From Candidatus Avelusimicrobium pullicaecorum (lineage in GTDB: Bacteria; Elusimicrobiota; Elusimicrobia; Elusimicrobiales; Elusimicrobiaceae), in the NCBI GenBank assembly GCA_944322825.1, contig CALUQD010000004.1:18742-82741 (forward strand): 64,000 nt of DNA, read 5' to 3'. Below, piece after piece: positions 6,346 through 14,994 of this stretch (positions are counted from its first letter, which is position 1; the number at the start of each line of letters is the position of its first letter). A model generated the notes under the pieces. The model saw only the letters and a program-made list of their open reading frames with translations. It had not been told where the DNA came from and did no database searches. Both the position numbers and the translations under genes were made by a program.

Positions 6346-6858
6346 ATGAAAAAAGGTTTTACTTTGATTGAACTGCTGGTTGTCGTCCTAATTATCGGCA
6401 TTTTAGCGGCGGTTGCGTTGCCACAGTACCAAGTAGCGGTGCTTAAATCCCGTCTGTCTTCCACGATGTCGGGCGTAAAAGCCATTGCCGAGGCGGCGGA
6501 AGTGTACTACTTAGCCAACGGAGAATACCCTATCGACGATATAACCGTTTTGGATATTTCTGCTTTTTCCGGGTGCACGACCAAAGGGGAAGGCGAAATC
6601 AAGTGCGGGGACAAGCTCCGCTACAATTTAAATTCCGGTGGAAGCACCTGGGGAACGCAGGCCCGTGTAGATGGGGAAATTTTCGAGAACGGGAAAACGC
6701 TTATCCTCTATATTCAATACCTGGAGCATAGTTCCAAAAATCCGGGGGAACGGGTATGTGTGGCGGCGCGCGATTCCACGCTGGCGCAAAAAGTATGCAA
6801 AAGTATGGGGGGTGCTCCGCGGGAGGGAAGCTCATCTAACTATTATTATCTGCCGTAA
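6346..6858 (+). CDS. Type IV pilin-like protein linked to repeat array A
   Basis: 170 residues. Leader MKKG, then [19 protein letters not shown] with Glu5 of the mature protein, so a standard prepilin peptidase substrate. AAGGAG lies 8 bases upstream of the ATG. After the hydrophobic helix comes the usual amphipathic stretch ([17 protein letters not shown]...EAAEVYYLANGEYP), then a variable globular part with four Cys (SGCTTKG, IKCGDK, RVCVAA, KVCKSM), enough for two disulfides. It shares residues 1-35 and the YYxANGxYxxD segment with the pilin at 22137. The gene sits at the 3' end of repeat array A and has its own terminator. Surface adhesion, motility or secretion pseudopilus are all possible; the window does not decide. 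Confidence 0.9.
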   Translation: MKKGFTLIELLVVVLIIGILAAVALPQYQVAVLKSRLSSTMSGVKAIAEAAEVYYLANGEYPIDDITVLDISAFSGCTTKGEGEIKCGDKLRYNLNSGGSTWGTQARVDGEIFENGKTLILYIQYLEHSSKNPGERVCVAARDSTLAQKVCKSMGGAPREGSSSNYYYLP

Positions 6859-6879
6859 ATGCGGCGAAATATATAAAAT

Positions 6880-6936
6880 GCCCGGGCATTGGTCCCGGGT
6901 ATTTTTTATGCATAGAACCCCCGGCAGTGCCGGGGG
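6880..6936. terminator. Two tandem terminator hairpins between convergent genes
   Basis: First hairpin: TGCCCGGGCA with TCCCGGGTA (6880-6900), then TTTTTTA, ending the pilin. Second: CCCCCGGCA G TGCCGGGGG (6918-6936), followed by TATTTATTTA on the plus strand, between the pilin and the minus-strand lipoprotein gene. Confidence 0.8.
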
Positions 6937-6959
6937 ATATTTATTTATGGAGAAAAAAT

Positions 6960-7850
6960 TTAATCATTTCCCATAATCTGGCGCGCTTTTTTATCGTAGG
7001 CTTGGACGGTGCCGTCTTCCAAACTCACCCGCCAGGTGCCGCACGAAAAGGTGGACGCTTTTAAATTTTTAATGTCCACCCCGGTGCGCGCCTGGGCGTG
7101 GCAGGTGACGGAATAGTCCCCTTGCGTATTCAGCGGGTCGGCCAGCAGGATGCGCTCGCTAAGTAAAAATATCGCGCCTTGTTTTTTATAGGTTTTATTC
7201 ATCTGGTAAAAATAAGTGTCAATTTTAGCGCCGGCGCGGCGTAAAAGCAAGGTGCGGGCGGCGGCTTCTTGGGCGGCTTTTTTCCGGGCGGCCGCTTGGG
7301 CTTGTTCGGCGGCGGCTTGGCGCTGTTGTTGTTCAACCAAGTAAGCGTTGCGGCGCGTTTGCAGGCGGCGGGAGGCGGCCTCCAGCTGGGCTAGGCGGGT
7401 GGGGTTTTCGTACTCTTTATAAGAAAGTTTCAGCAACCCTTTGTTGTTGACGGCCCCCGAAGGCGATACGGTTACTTTGGTGGTATTAACTAAATTGGAG
7501 TGTGATACTTTAAACGTAATTTTGCCCGGCGAATACTTGCGGGCGCGGCCGTAGAAGGCGAGGTCCGTTTCAAAATTTTTATTAAAATCCAGGGTTACTT
7601 CCTCTTTGTCGCTTCGCCAGCAGCAATCCGATATGCAGGCCTGGGCTAAATCGATTTGCTCGGCGGCTTCCTGCGGCCAAAAGCGGATGTTGAACTGGTA
7701 GCAGGAATCGTATTGTTTGCCGTCAAAATCCAGTTTTTTGGCGGGAATTTCCAGCCACGGCTTGGTGGTGGCCACGCCGGAGTTGTTCAGCGGGGTATAG
7801 CACGCCCCTAAAAGCAGAGTAAGCATTGCGCCGCAGAGTAGTTTTTTCAT
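6960..7850 (-). CDS. Lipoprotein with central coiled coil, unknown function
   Basis: 296 residues. Signal peptide with lipobox LLGAC, so a lipidated exported protein. The N-terminal half is beta-rich with several Cys (DSCYQF, QACISDCCWRS) that could form disulfides. Residues about 150-210 are an Ala/Gln/Arg-rich coiled coil (LAQLEAASRRLQTRRNAY, QQQRQAAAEQAQAAARKKAA). The C-terminal part again has a Cys pair (VTCHAQ, FSCGTWRVSL). The start lacks a Shine-Dalgarno sequence but has a TATAAT 6 bases upstream, suggesting a leaderless mRNA. Divergent from the MscS-type channel gene, with which it shares a palindromic promoter region. I do not recognise the family. Confidence 0.7.
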   Translation of the reverse strand: MKKLLCGAMLTLLLGACYTPLNNSGVATTKPWLEIPAKKLDFDGKQYDSCYQFNIRFWPQEAAEQIDLAQACISDCCWRSDKEEVTLDFNKNFETDLAFYGRARKYSPGKITFKVSHSNLVNTTKVTVSPSGAVNNKGLLKLSYKEYENPTRLAQLEAASRRLQTRRNAYLVEQQQRQAAAEQAQAAARKKAAQEAAARTLLLRRAGAKIDTYFYQMNKTYKKQGAIFLLSERILLADPLNTQGDYSVTCHAQARTGVDIKNLKASTFSCGTWRVSLEDGTVQAYDKKARQIMGND

Positions 7851-7854
7851 ACAC

Positions 7855-7866
7855 TTATTATAATAA
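7855..7866. promoter_or_regulatory. Palindromic bidirectional -10 region
   Basis: TTATTATAATAA is its own reverse complement, so it contains TATAAT on both strands (7859-7864 plus; 7862-7857 minus). It lies between two divergent genes whose ATGs are only 40 bases apart: about 26 bases before the channel ATG (7891) and 6 bases before the lipoprotein ATG (7850). Confidence 0.55.
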
Positions 7867-7890
7867 CTTTTTAAGCAAAGGGGAGCGTGT

Positions 7891-9171
7891 ATGAACTTTA
7901 TTTTGTCCTGTGTGGAAAAAATGCCTTTAATCCCGGATCAGTACAACGTGCTGATTGCCCAGCTGATATCGGCTGTGGCATTTGTGTTGATTTTGTATGT
8001 GTTGGCGCGGTTTTCTTCGTGGTTTTTCAACCGGTATCTAGGCCGCTTGGTGGCGCGTTTAAATTCCGACAAATGGTTTAAAGCAATGTCGGAACACAGC
8101 CTGTTTACGGCCATTGGCGTGGTGGTGGCGGCCTTGGCGTCTATCAACCTGCACCCTGTTTTTATCACCAAAGATGTAGCTTGGGTAACCACGCTGATGG
8201 GGAAGCTGACCGGGCTGTTTGTGGTGTTGAGTTTTGCGTGGCTGTTTAATGCTATTTTAAACACGGTGAGCCGGCTGTACGGGCGTAACCCGAATATCCC
8301 CATCAAAGGGGTGGTGCAGGCCTTAAAAATTATTTTGTTTCTGCTTACATCGTTGTTTGTTCTTTCGTTGTTGTTGGGCCGACGGCCGATGTATATTATC
8401 ACCGGTTTATCTGCTTTGGCGGCGGTCTTCTCCTTGATTTTCAAAGACCCCATCCTCGGGTTTGCTGCCAGCATCCAGCTGACGACCAACAAGCTCATTA
8501 AAATAGGCGACTGGATTACCGTCGATTCCGCCGGGGCTGACGGAAACATCATTGATATTTCGCTCACCAGCGTGCGCGTACAGAATTTTGATATGACCAT
8601 CGTCAGCGTGCCGACCTATGATATGATTTCCAAGCCGTTCAAAAACTGGAACGGAATGTATGCGGCCAAGGCGCGGCGCATTCAGCGCAGTATTTTGATT
8701 GATGTGGATACGGTTAAATTTTTGGACCGCCCGATGTTGGACCGCCTTAAAAAAATTGCACTTTTAAAAGATTACCTGGAACAAAAAGAAAAAGAGATTA
8801 CGGAATTTAATGCGGAACGCAACGTAAAAGAAAACTTCTTAAACGGACGCCATTTGACCAACATTGGCACCTTCCGCCACTATGCGGAACTGTACTTGGC
8901 TTCGCGCCCGTATGTAGTGGCCAACGACCCGAACTTTACGCTGATGGTGCGCCAGCTGCCGCAAAATGCCCAGGGGCTGCCGCTGGAAGTGTATTGCTTT
9001 TTGAACACGACCGTATGGACCGATTACGAAGCGCTGCAAAGTGATATTTTCGACCACCTTTTCTCGGTGCTGCCGGAATTTGGCCTGTACGCCTACCAGC
9101 AGCCCAGCGGACGCAATATAGCCAAAGGCGTGGAGCTGTTTGTCCGCCCGCAGGACCAGGCCAAAGCCTAA
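7891..9171 (+). CDS. MscS-family mechanosensitive channel (YbdG/miniconductance type)
   Basis: 426 residues. Opens under membrane tension to release solutes on osmotic downshock; inner membrane. Five hydrophobic segments are seen, about residues 22-42, 71-91, 103-125, 143-163 and 166-195. The last is the pore-lining helix, GLSALAAVFSLIFKDPILGF, followed by the MscS beta domain (LIKIGDWITV, GNIIDISLTSVRVQNFDMTIVSVP). The length and the extra segment with many charged residues (about 290-330, LEQKEKEITEFNAERNVKENF) are like the YbdG/MscM subgroup rather than the 286-residue MscS. ATG 7891 has GGGGAG 7 bases before it; it is preferred over 7887, which is out of frame. Single gene with its own terminator. 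Confidence 0.9.
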   Translation: MNFILSCVEKMPLIPDQYNVLIAQLISAVAFVLILYVLARFSSWFFNRYLGRLVARLNSDKWFKAMSEHSLFTAIGVVVAALASINLHPVFITKDVAWVTTLMGKLTGLFVVLSFAWLFNAILNTVSRLYGRNPNIPIKGVVQALKIILFLLTSLFVLSLLLGRRPMYIITGLSALAAVFSLIFKDPILGFAASIQLTTNKLIKIGDWITVDSAGADGNIIDISLTSVRVQNFDMTIVSVPTYDMISKPFKNWNGMYAAKARRIQRSILIDVDTVKFLDRPMLDRLKKIALLKDYLEQKEKEITEFNAERNVKENFLNGRHLTNIGTFRHYAELYLASRPYVVANDPNFTLMVRQLPQNAQGLPLEVYCFLNTTVWTDYEALQSDIFDHLFSVLPEFGLYAYQQPSGRNIAKGVELFVRPQDQAKA

Positions 9172-9192
9172 AAACAATCCTATATGGGCAAT

Positions 9193-9224
9193 AAAAACCC
9201 CCGCTCAAAAGCGGGGGTTTTTAT
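9193..9224. terminator. Bidirectional terminator between channel and symporter genes
   Basis: AAAAACCCCCGCT (9193-9205) pairs with AGCGGGGGTTTTT (9210-9222); A and T runs on both sides serve both convergent genes. Confidence 0.9.
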
Positions 9225-10727
9225 TTAGGAATTGGTTTCTGTTTTGGGTTGTTTGCCTACGATGTTTTTGATGTTCTTGCGGGTGGTTTTGATAATCACC
9301 TTGCGGAAGCACCACAAGGCCCAAATGTTGGGCACGGTCATCATCGTCATCGTAAAAATAGCCAAAGCCCACATAAAACGGGTAGAATTGTTGGCTTCAG
9401 CCGTGCGCAAGAGCGAGTCGGCAATGGTAAAATCCCACGAGAAGCTCGTCCCAATCCAGCCGCCGATAAACACCAGCAGAATAAACAAAATCCGCGAAGG
9501 TTTAATCAAAACATTGGAACCTTTACAGAGGAACTGGAGGGATTTTTCCATATAATATCCCCAGCCGATGATGGTGGTAAACGAGAAAATCACCAGCGAG
9601 AAAATTAAAATGGGCGTTCCGATATACGGCACCGTTTTAAACGCGCTGTTGCACAAGTTGGCGGCGTAGACGTTGGGGTTCTGCCAATCGCCGGCCAGCA
9701 CGATCACCATACCCGTCAGCGTGCAGATGAAAATGGCCCAAAACACGGACGTAGCCGAAATGATGGCCATTTGCGTGGCGCTGCGGGTTTTGGCCGCGGC
9801 CGCGGCGATAGAGGCGCTTCCAAGGCCGGCTTCCGTTGCCAATACGGCACGGGTAACGCCTGCGCTGACGGCCGGAATCATCGCCTGCAAAATGCCCATA
9901 ATTCCTACGCCAATGGCCCCGCCCACGGCGGCTTTGCCCGTGAAGGCGCTCTTTACCACGATAGTTATCGCAGCCGGAATGTCTTTAAAGTTCATCAGCA
10001 GCACAATCAGCGCAATCAGCAAATACAAGCTGCCCATAATCGGCACCAGCCATTCGGAGTAAGCAGCAATGCGTTTCACCCCGCCGATAACCACCACCGC
10101 TGTAGCAATAGCCACAAACAGCCCCACATACCAGGGGTTTAAGTTGTAGCTTTCGCGCAACGCATCGGCAATGGAGTTGGACTGCAACGCGCTGCCGGCG
10201 GTAAGGCCCATCAACAGCGTTCCCACGGCAAAGATAATGCCTAACCATTTAAATTTAAGAATGTTGGATAAGTAATACATCGGCCCGCCGACATATTCTC
10301 CATCGGGCAGTTTAACACGGTATTTAAACGCCACCATACATTCGCAGTATTTGATGGTAAAGTTGAAAAAACCCGCCACAATCATCCAAAAAAGCGCACC
10401 CGGCCCGCCTTCCGCCACGGCGGTGGTCACGCCGATAATGCTGCCGGTGCCCACGGTGGCGCCAATCATCACGGCCAGGGAGCCAAAGCTGCTTACCATT
10501 CCTTCGGATTCTACTTTGGTGACCGAAAGTTTCATTGCCGGCCAAGTATACTTTTGAATAAAATGCAGCCGTATCGTAAAATAAATGCCTAAAAAGAGCA
10601 AGATGATAATCATCGGCGGGCCCCACACCAGGGTGTTAAGCCCGTTCATCAAGTCATATGCGCTTTGCACGGACGGACCCGTTACAAATGCAACCAGCGC
10701 AAGCCATAACTGTTGGATAGTTTGCAT
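9225..10727 (-). CDS. Sodium:alanine (AGCS-family) symporter
   Basis: 500 residues, an integral membrane protein that imports alanine, glycine or related amino acids with Na+. Family hallmarks: SSFGSLAVMIGATVGTGSIIGVTTAVAEGGPGALFWM near residue 80-115, GGPMYYLSN, the helix with TRAVLATEAGLGSASIAAAAA, and around ten membrane segments. The ATG at 10727 was chosen because AGGAGG is found upstream on the minus strand (plus CCTCCT 10741-10746) and because the protein then begins MQTIQQLWLALVAF like family members; an open frame continues further upstream to 10844 but has no supporting signal. The spacing of 13 bases to the AGGAGG is long. Substrate within the family cannot be fixed from sequence. 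Single-gene unit. Confidence 0.9.
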   Translation of the reverse strand: MQTIQQLWLALVAFVTGPSVQSAYDLMNGLNTLVWGPPMIIILLFLGIYFTIRLHFIQKYTWPAMKLSVTKVESEGMVSSFGSLAVMIGATVGTGSIIGVTTAVAEGGPGALFWMIVAGFFNFTIKYCECMVAFKYRVKLPDGEYVGGPMYYLSNILKFKWLGIIFAVGTLLMGLTAGSALQSNSIADALRESYNLNPWYVGLFVAIATAVVVIGGVKRIAAYSEWLVPIMGSLYLLIALIVLLMNFKDIPAAITIVVKSAFTGKAAVGGAIGVGIMGILQAMIPAVSAGVTRAVLATEAGLGSASIAAAAAKTRSATQMAIISATSVFWAIFICTLTGMVIVLAGDWQNPNVYAANLCNSAFKTVPYIGTPILIFSLVIFSFTTIIGWGYYMEKSLQFLCKGSNVLIKPSRILFILLVFIGGWIGTSFSWDFTIADSLLRTAEANNSTRFMWALAIFTMTMMTVPNIWALWCFRKVIIKTTRKNIKNIVGKQPKTETNS

Positions 10728-10851
10728 GAATGTTTTGATTCCTCCTAAACGGTACAACCTTTTTATTTTACTAAAAATAGACGTAGAAGAGCAGATAATT
10801 TTTAAAAAAATTACGTGGGAAAAAATCTTTCCAACCGTGCCCAATATGATA

Positions 10852-10857
10852 TATAAT
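10852..10857 (+). promoter_or_regulatory. -10 box of the 10905 lipoprotein gene
   Basis: TATAAT within ATATGATATATAATGAAA; a weak -35 (TTTCCA, 10828-10833) is 18 bp upstream. nadA and nadC follow closely and may be read from here. Confidence 0.55.
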
Positions 10858-10904
10858 GAAATAACGCGCGGGCCTTGCCCGCAAATACAAGGAGAAGACG
10901 GGTT

Positions 10905-11363
10905 ATGAAAAAACTTTTACTCGCGGCCTGTGTGGCTGCTTTGGGTGTATCCGCCTGTTCGTCGGGCAATTCCAATACCAAAACCGCTGACGGCAGAGCC
11001 TACTCTTCCAGCTCCAGCGACGCCAAATACCAGATCATCGACCAGGAATTTGACAATATGCTTGCCCCGGAAACGGATTACGATTCCATCCCCGCGTACG
11101 AATTGCAAGCTTGCGGAGATTCGTACTTGCCCCCGGCCGATACGGTTTTGAAAGGCGCAGCCAAGCCTTCCGCCAAAAAAACGACGGGCAAGAAGTCTTC
11201 TAAGAAAACGACCAAGAAGTCCTCTTCCTCCACGGATGTGACGAAGAGCAAAAAGGTCATCAACAATACCAACATCTATTATATTAACAGCGATTCGGCT
11301 GTTCCGGCCTCTTCCACCACTACGACCTACACCAGCGAAGAAGCCCTGCCGGATACGCTGTAA
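10905..11363 (+). CDS. Small Lys/Ser/Thr-rich lipoprotein, unknown
   Basis: 152 residues from ATG 10905 (AAGGAG at 10889-10894). The signal peptide ends in the lipobox VSAC, followed by SSGNSNTK. The mature part has an acidic middle (DQEFDNMLAPETDYDS), then a strongly basic low-complexity run rich in Lys, Ser and Thr (AKKTTGKKSSKKTTKKSSSS), then a Ser/Thr-rich tail. Low-complexity basic tails on lipoproteins often contact peptidoglycan or acidic surface polymers; here that is only a guess. The stop is 6 bases before nadA, so it probably shares a transcript with the NAD genes, although it has no evident link to NAD. Family not recognised. Confidence 0.75.
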   Translation: MKKLLLAACVAALGVSACSSGNSNTKTADGRAYSSSSSDAKYQIIDQEFDNMLAPETDYDSIPAYELQACGDSYLPPADTVLKGAAKPSAKKTTGKKSSKKTTKKSSSSTDVTKSKKVINNTNIYYINSDSAVPASSTTTTYTSEEALPDTL

Positions 11364-11369
11364 TTTTTT

Positions 11370-12413
11370 ATGCTTCAGGCGTTAACAAAAGAAGCCCGGC
11401 TTACCGAAGAAGCCCATAGACTCTATGGGCTTCTTAAGTCTGTGTCTAAAGAAAACGGTTCCCGCTGGACCTACGAAGACTGCCTGGCCGCCGCCCCTTA
11501 TACCCTTTCCATCAACCAATTTAAACAAGAAAAAAACGCCGTTATTTTGGCCCATTCTTACACGACGCCTGATATCGTGTACGGCGTGGCCGACTACCGG
11601 GGCGACTCGTATGAACTGGCTATGAAAGCGCGCGACTCATCGGCGGATATCATCGTGTTTGCGGGCGTATGGTTTATGGCGGAAACTGCTAAGATTTTAA
11701 ATCCACATAAAAAAGTGCTCATCCCGGCCGGTCCTGCGGGATGTTCGCTGGCGGACGCCATCACGGCGGACGACGTAAAAAAGCTCCGCGCGCAGCATCC
11801 GGGCGTACCCGTCTTGTGCTATATCAACAGCGTGGCTGCAGTAAAAGCCCAGTGCGATGCGTGCGTAACCTCCGGCAACGTGTTTGATATCGCCCAAAAA
11901 ATGCCGGGGGAGGAACTCATTTTTGTACCCGATTTGCTGATGGCCAAAAATTTGGAAGCCGAACTGGCCCTGCGCGGTACGCCTAAAAAAATTATTGCGG
12001 CGGGCGGTTCGTGCTGCGTGCACGATAAATACCAGCCGCAGGAGGTGGAAGCCCTCCGCGCGCAGCATCCGGGCATTAAAGTGGTGGCCCACCCGGAATG
12101 CCCGATAGAAGTCTGCCGGCTGTGCGATTACGTCGGGAGCACCAAAGGAATGACCGCCTATGTGGCCGGTTCCGAAGCTAAAACCTTTGGAATGTTGACG
12201 GAATTTGGCCTGGTGAACCGGTTGGAGGCGGAATTTCCACAGAAAAAATTCATCTGGCCGTTTGGCGTATGCCGCTCAATGAAGCGCAATACGCTGGAAA
12301 ATACGCTGGAGGCGTTGATTGACCCCCGCCCCGAACAGATAGTGGAAGTCGATCCGGCCCACGCCGCCGGCGCCAAAAAAGCGATTGATAAAATGTTTGA
12401 GTTAGCCCAATGA
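11370..12413 (+). CDS. nadA: Quinolinate synthase
   Basis: 347 residues. Condenses iminoaspartate with dihydroxyacetone phosphate to quinolinate in de novo NAD synthesis, using a [4Fe-4S] cluster. Recognised by NAVILAHSYTTPDIVYGVAD near the start, FAGVWFMAETAKILNP, IPAGPAGCSLAD, CYINSVAAVKA, HPECP and GVCRSMKRNTLE. The Cys in PAGCSLAD, in the GSCC/CCVHD region and in GVCRSMK fit the cluster ligands, with GSCC showing an extra Cys. No Shine-Dalgarno is seen before ATG 11370; it may be translated by coupling to the lipoprotein gene. nadC overlaps its end by 4 bases. No nadB or aspartate dehydrogenase gene is in the window, so iminoaspartate must come from elsewhere. Confidence 0.95.
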   Translation: MLQALTKEARLTEEAHRLYGLLKSVSKENGSRWTYEDCLAAAPYTLSINQFKQEKNAVILAHSYTTPDIVYGVADYRGDSYELAMKARDSSADIIVFAGVWFMAETAKILNPHKKVLIPAGPAGCSLADAITADDVKKLRAQHPGVPVLCYINSVAAVKAQCDACVTSGNVFDIAQKMPGEELIFVPDLLMAKNLEAELALRGTPKKIIAAGGSCCVHDKYQPQEVEALRAQHPGIKVVAHPECPIEVCRLCDYVGSTKGMTAYVAGSEAKTFGMLTEFGLVNRLEAEFPQKKFIWPFGVCRSMKRNTLENTLEALIDPRPEQIVEVDPAHAAGAKKAIDKMFELAQ

Positions 12414-13243
12414 TACTGGATAAAATTATTGAACTTGCGCTCTTGGAAGATTTGAGCCTGGGGGATATTACCTCCGATACAATTTTTACGCAAGAAAACC
12501 GCGCCAAAGCGGCGGTTTTTGCAAAGGAAAATTTGGTCCTGTGCGGAATGGAAACCGCCCGCGAAGTGTTCCGCGCGGTGGACGAAGATATCGTTTTTAC
12601 GCCTTTTAAAAAAGACGGCGATGAGGTGAAAAAAGGGGAAAAAGTGCTGGAACTGGAAGGACGCACCCTTTCTATTTTAAAAGCCGAACGCACGGCGCTT
12701 AATTTTATGCAGCGCCAAAGCGGCATTGCCACCGCGGCGCGTGAATATGCGGCCGTGGGCAAAAAATACGGCGTGATGATTGTGGATACGCGCAAAACGC
12801 AGCCCGGTTTGCGGCGGTTGGATAAATACGCCGTGCGGGTGGGCGGCGCGCGCAATCACCGCATCAGCCTGGCCGACAGCGTGATGATTAAGGATAACCA
12901 CATTGCGGCGGCCGGCTCCATTACGGCGGCCGTCAAAAAGATTAAAGACGTTATCGGCCATACGCCCAAAGTGGAAGTGGAAACCACCACTTTGCAGGAA
13001 GTGAAAGAAGCCTTGGCCGCCGGGGCGGATATTATTATGCTGGATAATATGACGCCCGAGCAGGTGGCGGCGTGCAAAAAAGAAATCGCCGGCCGGGCCG
13101 TGATAGAAGTGTCCGGCGGGGTAAACAAAAATAACTTGGAGGCCTACTGCCAAGCTGGGCCGGATGTGATTTCTATGGGCGCGCTGACCCATTCGGTTCC
13201 CGCCAAAGATTTAAGCTTAAAAATAGTACAATATATCAGTTAA
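12410..13243 (+). CDS. nadC: Nicotinate-nucleotide pyrophosphorylase (carboxylating)
   Basis: 277 residues. Converts quinolinate and PRPP to nicotinate mononucleotide, CO2 and pyrophosphate, the step after NadA. N-terminal domain from residue 1 (LALLEDLSLGDITSDTIF); barrel domain with AERTALNFMQRQSGIAT, DTRKTQPGLRRLDKYAV, VGGARNHRISLADSVMIKDNHI, DIIMLDNM and VIEVSGGVNKNNL. These are the classical QPRTase signatures; the usual GGGxNHR reads GGARNHR here. The ATG overlaps the nadA stop (ATGA), a sign of translational coupling. The pair is followed after 27 bases by an aminotransferase gene. Confidence 0.96.
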   Translation: MILDKIIELALLEDLSLGDITSDTIFTQENRAKAAVFAKENLVLCGMETAREVFRAVDEDIVFTPFKKDGDEVKKGEKVLELEGRTLSILKAERTALNFMQRQSGIATAAREYAAVGKKYGVMIVDTRKTQPGLRRLDKYAVRVGGARNHRISLADSVMIKDNHIAAAGSITAAVKKIKDVIGHTPKVEVETTTLQEVKEALAAGADIIMLDNMTPEQVAACKKEIAGRAVIEVSGGVNKNNLEAYCQAGPDVISMGALTHSVPAKDLSLKIVQYIS

Positions 13244-13270
13244 GAAAATTGAAGAATAGTGGAGCTGTAC

Positions 13271-14476
13271 ATGAATTACAATAAGTTATTTTCCCAGGTA
13301 GTCAGCCGCTCCAAAGCGTCCGCTATCAGAGAACTTTTAAAAGTTATTTCCCGCCCCGAAATTATTTCTTTTGCGGGGGGGCTGCCGGATCCTAACTTAT
13401 TTCCGACGGCCGCTGTAGCCGATATTATGGGCAAAGTGGTGGCAAATTCGCCTAAAGAAGCACTCCAATATGGTACCACCGAAGGGCAAGAATGCCTGAA
13501 AAAAGAATTGGTTAAATTGCTCCGAGAAACCGAGAATATCGAGGTCCTCCCGGAACAGGTTTTGGTGGTGTCCGCTTCGCAGCAGGCGCTGGATATGACG
13601 GCGCGTTTGTTTGTGAACCCCGGCGATGCCATCATTACGGCCTGCCCGACTTATTTGGGCGCCTTGCAGGCTTTTAAAGTGGCCGGAGCGGATATTTTGG
13701 GCGCCGAAAGCGATGAATACGGCGTTTTGCCTGAAGATTTGGAGGCTAAATTAAAAATTTTACAGCAGCAGGGGCGTCCGTGCAAATTTGTGTATTTGGT
13801 GCCGGATTTTCAAAATCCGACGGGCACTACGATCCCGGAAGAACGCCGCCTAAAAATTTTGGATATTGTTAAAAAATACGAAACCTTGATTCTGGAAGAT
13901 TCTCCTTACCGCCAGGTCCGGTTTGAAGGGGTTTCCCCGCGTACGTTTTACGCGTTGGACAAAGACCACAGCCATGTGGTGACGCTGTTTACTTTTTCCA
14001 AGGTTTTTGTACCGGGTTTCCGCTTGGGGTATATCATCGGGCCGGAAGAAATCATTCGCAAGTACGTCATTTTGAAACAGGCGATGGATTTGTGCACGGC
14101 ACCTATTTTGCAGCTGGCTACTGCGGAATACCTGCGCCGGGGGCTGCTCTTGGCGCACGTGGACCAGATTATCGCCGTTTACCGCGAAAAACGCGATTTA
14201 ATGCTTAAAACGCTGGAAGAACTGATGCCCAAGTGCGTTGCGTGGACGCGCCCGGAAGGAGGGCTTTTCCTGTGGTTAACATTGCCCAAACATATGAATG
14301 CTACGCAATTGCTTCCGAAGGCGATTGAAAACAAGGTAGCGTATGTGGCGGGGGTGGATTTTTACCCGGCGGGCAATGTGTTTAATGACATACGGCTGAA
14401 TTTTTCTTATCCGTCCAAAGAGCAAATTGTGGAGGGCCTAAAACGCCTGGCACAGACGATTAAGGATAATTTATAA
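13271..14476 (+). CDS. PLP-dependent class I/II aminotransferase (2-aminoadipate/LysN-like)
   Basis: 401 residues from ATG 13271 (GGAGC 5 bases upstream). Fold type I aminotransferase: SFAGGLPDPNLFP near residue 35, LQYGTTEGQECLKKELV, SASQQALDMTARLFVNPGD, YLVPDFQNPTGTTI, EDSPYRQVRFEG, and FTFSKVFVPGFRLGYIIGP with the PLP-binding Lys. The SFAGGLPDPxLFP start and the NPTG segment match the subgroup containing 2-aminoadipate transaminase LysN and the aminotransferase domain of MocR regulators; there is no DNA-binding N-terminal domain, so it is an enzyme. The substrate is uncertain (2-aminoadipate, branched-chain or aromatic amino acids). It lies 27 bases after nadC and is probably cotranscribed. 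Confidence 0.88.
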   Translation: MNYNKLFSQVVSRSKASAIRELLKVISRPEIISFAGGLPDPNLFPTAAVADIMGKVVANSPKEALQYGTTEGQECLKKELVKLLRETENIEVLPEQVLVVSASQQALDMTARLFVNPGDAIITACPTYLGALQAFKVAGADILGAESDEYGVLPEDLEAKLKILQQQGRPCKFVYLVPDFQNPTGTTIPEERRLKILDIVKKYETLILEDSPYRQVRFEGVSPRTFYALDKDHSHVVTLFTFSKVFVPGFRLGYIIGPEEIIRKYVILKQAMDLCTAPILQLATAEYLRRGLLLAHVDQIIAVYREKRDLMLKTLEELMPKCVAWTRPEGGLFLWLTLPKHMNATQLLPKAIENKVAYVAGVDFYPAGNVFNDIRLNFSYPSKEQIVEGLKRLAQTIKDNL

Positions 14477-14480
14477 ATTA

Positions 14481-14511
14481 AAATTCCAGGCTTGCAGCCT
14501 GGAATTTTTTT
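14481..14511 (+). terminator. Terminator of the nadA-nadC-aminotransferase unit
   Basis: AAATTCCAGGCT (14481-14492) with AGCCTGGAATTT (14496-14507) and a T7 run. Confidence 0.9.
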
Positions 14512-14561
14512 GGGGCTTATTTTAGCTAATCGGCACGTCGTACAAAATCCGTTGGAGAACC

Positions 14562-14588
14562 CCAAAAACGCCCGCCGAAGCGGGCGTT
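14562..14588 (-). terminator. Terminator of the OsmC-like gene
   Basis: Minus strand AACGCCCGC-TTCG-GCGGGCG followed by TTTTT; a stable UUCG tetraloop hairpin. Confidence 0.85.
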
Positions 14589-14607
14589 AAAAGCGGGGAG
14601 CCGGAGA

Positions 14608-14994
14608 TTAATTTTCATCCCGCACGACGGAAATCTCGTGCGTGATTTTGACGTGCCGTGCCACCAAACAGCGCTTGGCTACTTCTACGAGGGCATTTTC
14701 GTATTTTTGCGGGAAATCCGGCGGCACGTGGATGAAAACTTTAATTTTATCTATTACATATTCATTGATGTTCCATTCGGGTTCCAACGTTAGGTAGACG
14801 GTTTCGGGCAAGTTGTGCTGCTTTAAAAAGTTCAGCACAAACACGCCGCTGCAGCTGCCTAGCGAAGCTAAAAACAAATCAATCGGCGTGGGAGCGCTGG
14901 AATCCCCGCCGTGTTCTTTGCTTTGGTCGGTTAGAATGTCAAAATTTTTGACGTGAACATTTACTTTTTTGTTTCCCGCAAAGGTGATTTTCAT
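14608..14994 (-). CDS. OsmC-family protein
   Basis: 128 residues. OsmC/YhfA-type proteins are small cytoplasmic dimers, some of which reduce organic hydroperoxides with two conserved Cys. Here LFLASLGSCSGVFVLNFLKQH holds the first Cys and VEVAKRCLVARHV the second, at the expected spacing, so a thiol-based activity is plausible. The N-terminal strand pattern (MKITFAGNKKVNVHVK) and GDSSAPTPIDLFLAS are typical. It is closer in length to the short YhfA-like branch than to the 140-residue OsmC/Ohr enzymes. AAGGAGC precedes the start. Single gene between terminators. Confidence 0.88.
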   Translation of the reverse strand: MKITFAGNKKVNVHVKNFDILTDQSKEHGGDSSAPTPIDLFLASLGSCSGVFVLNFLKQHNLPETVYLTLEPEWNINEYVIDKIKVFIHVPPDFPQKYENALVEVAKRCLVARHVKITHEISVVRDEN

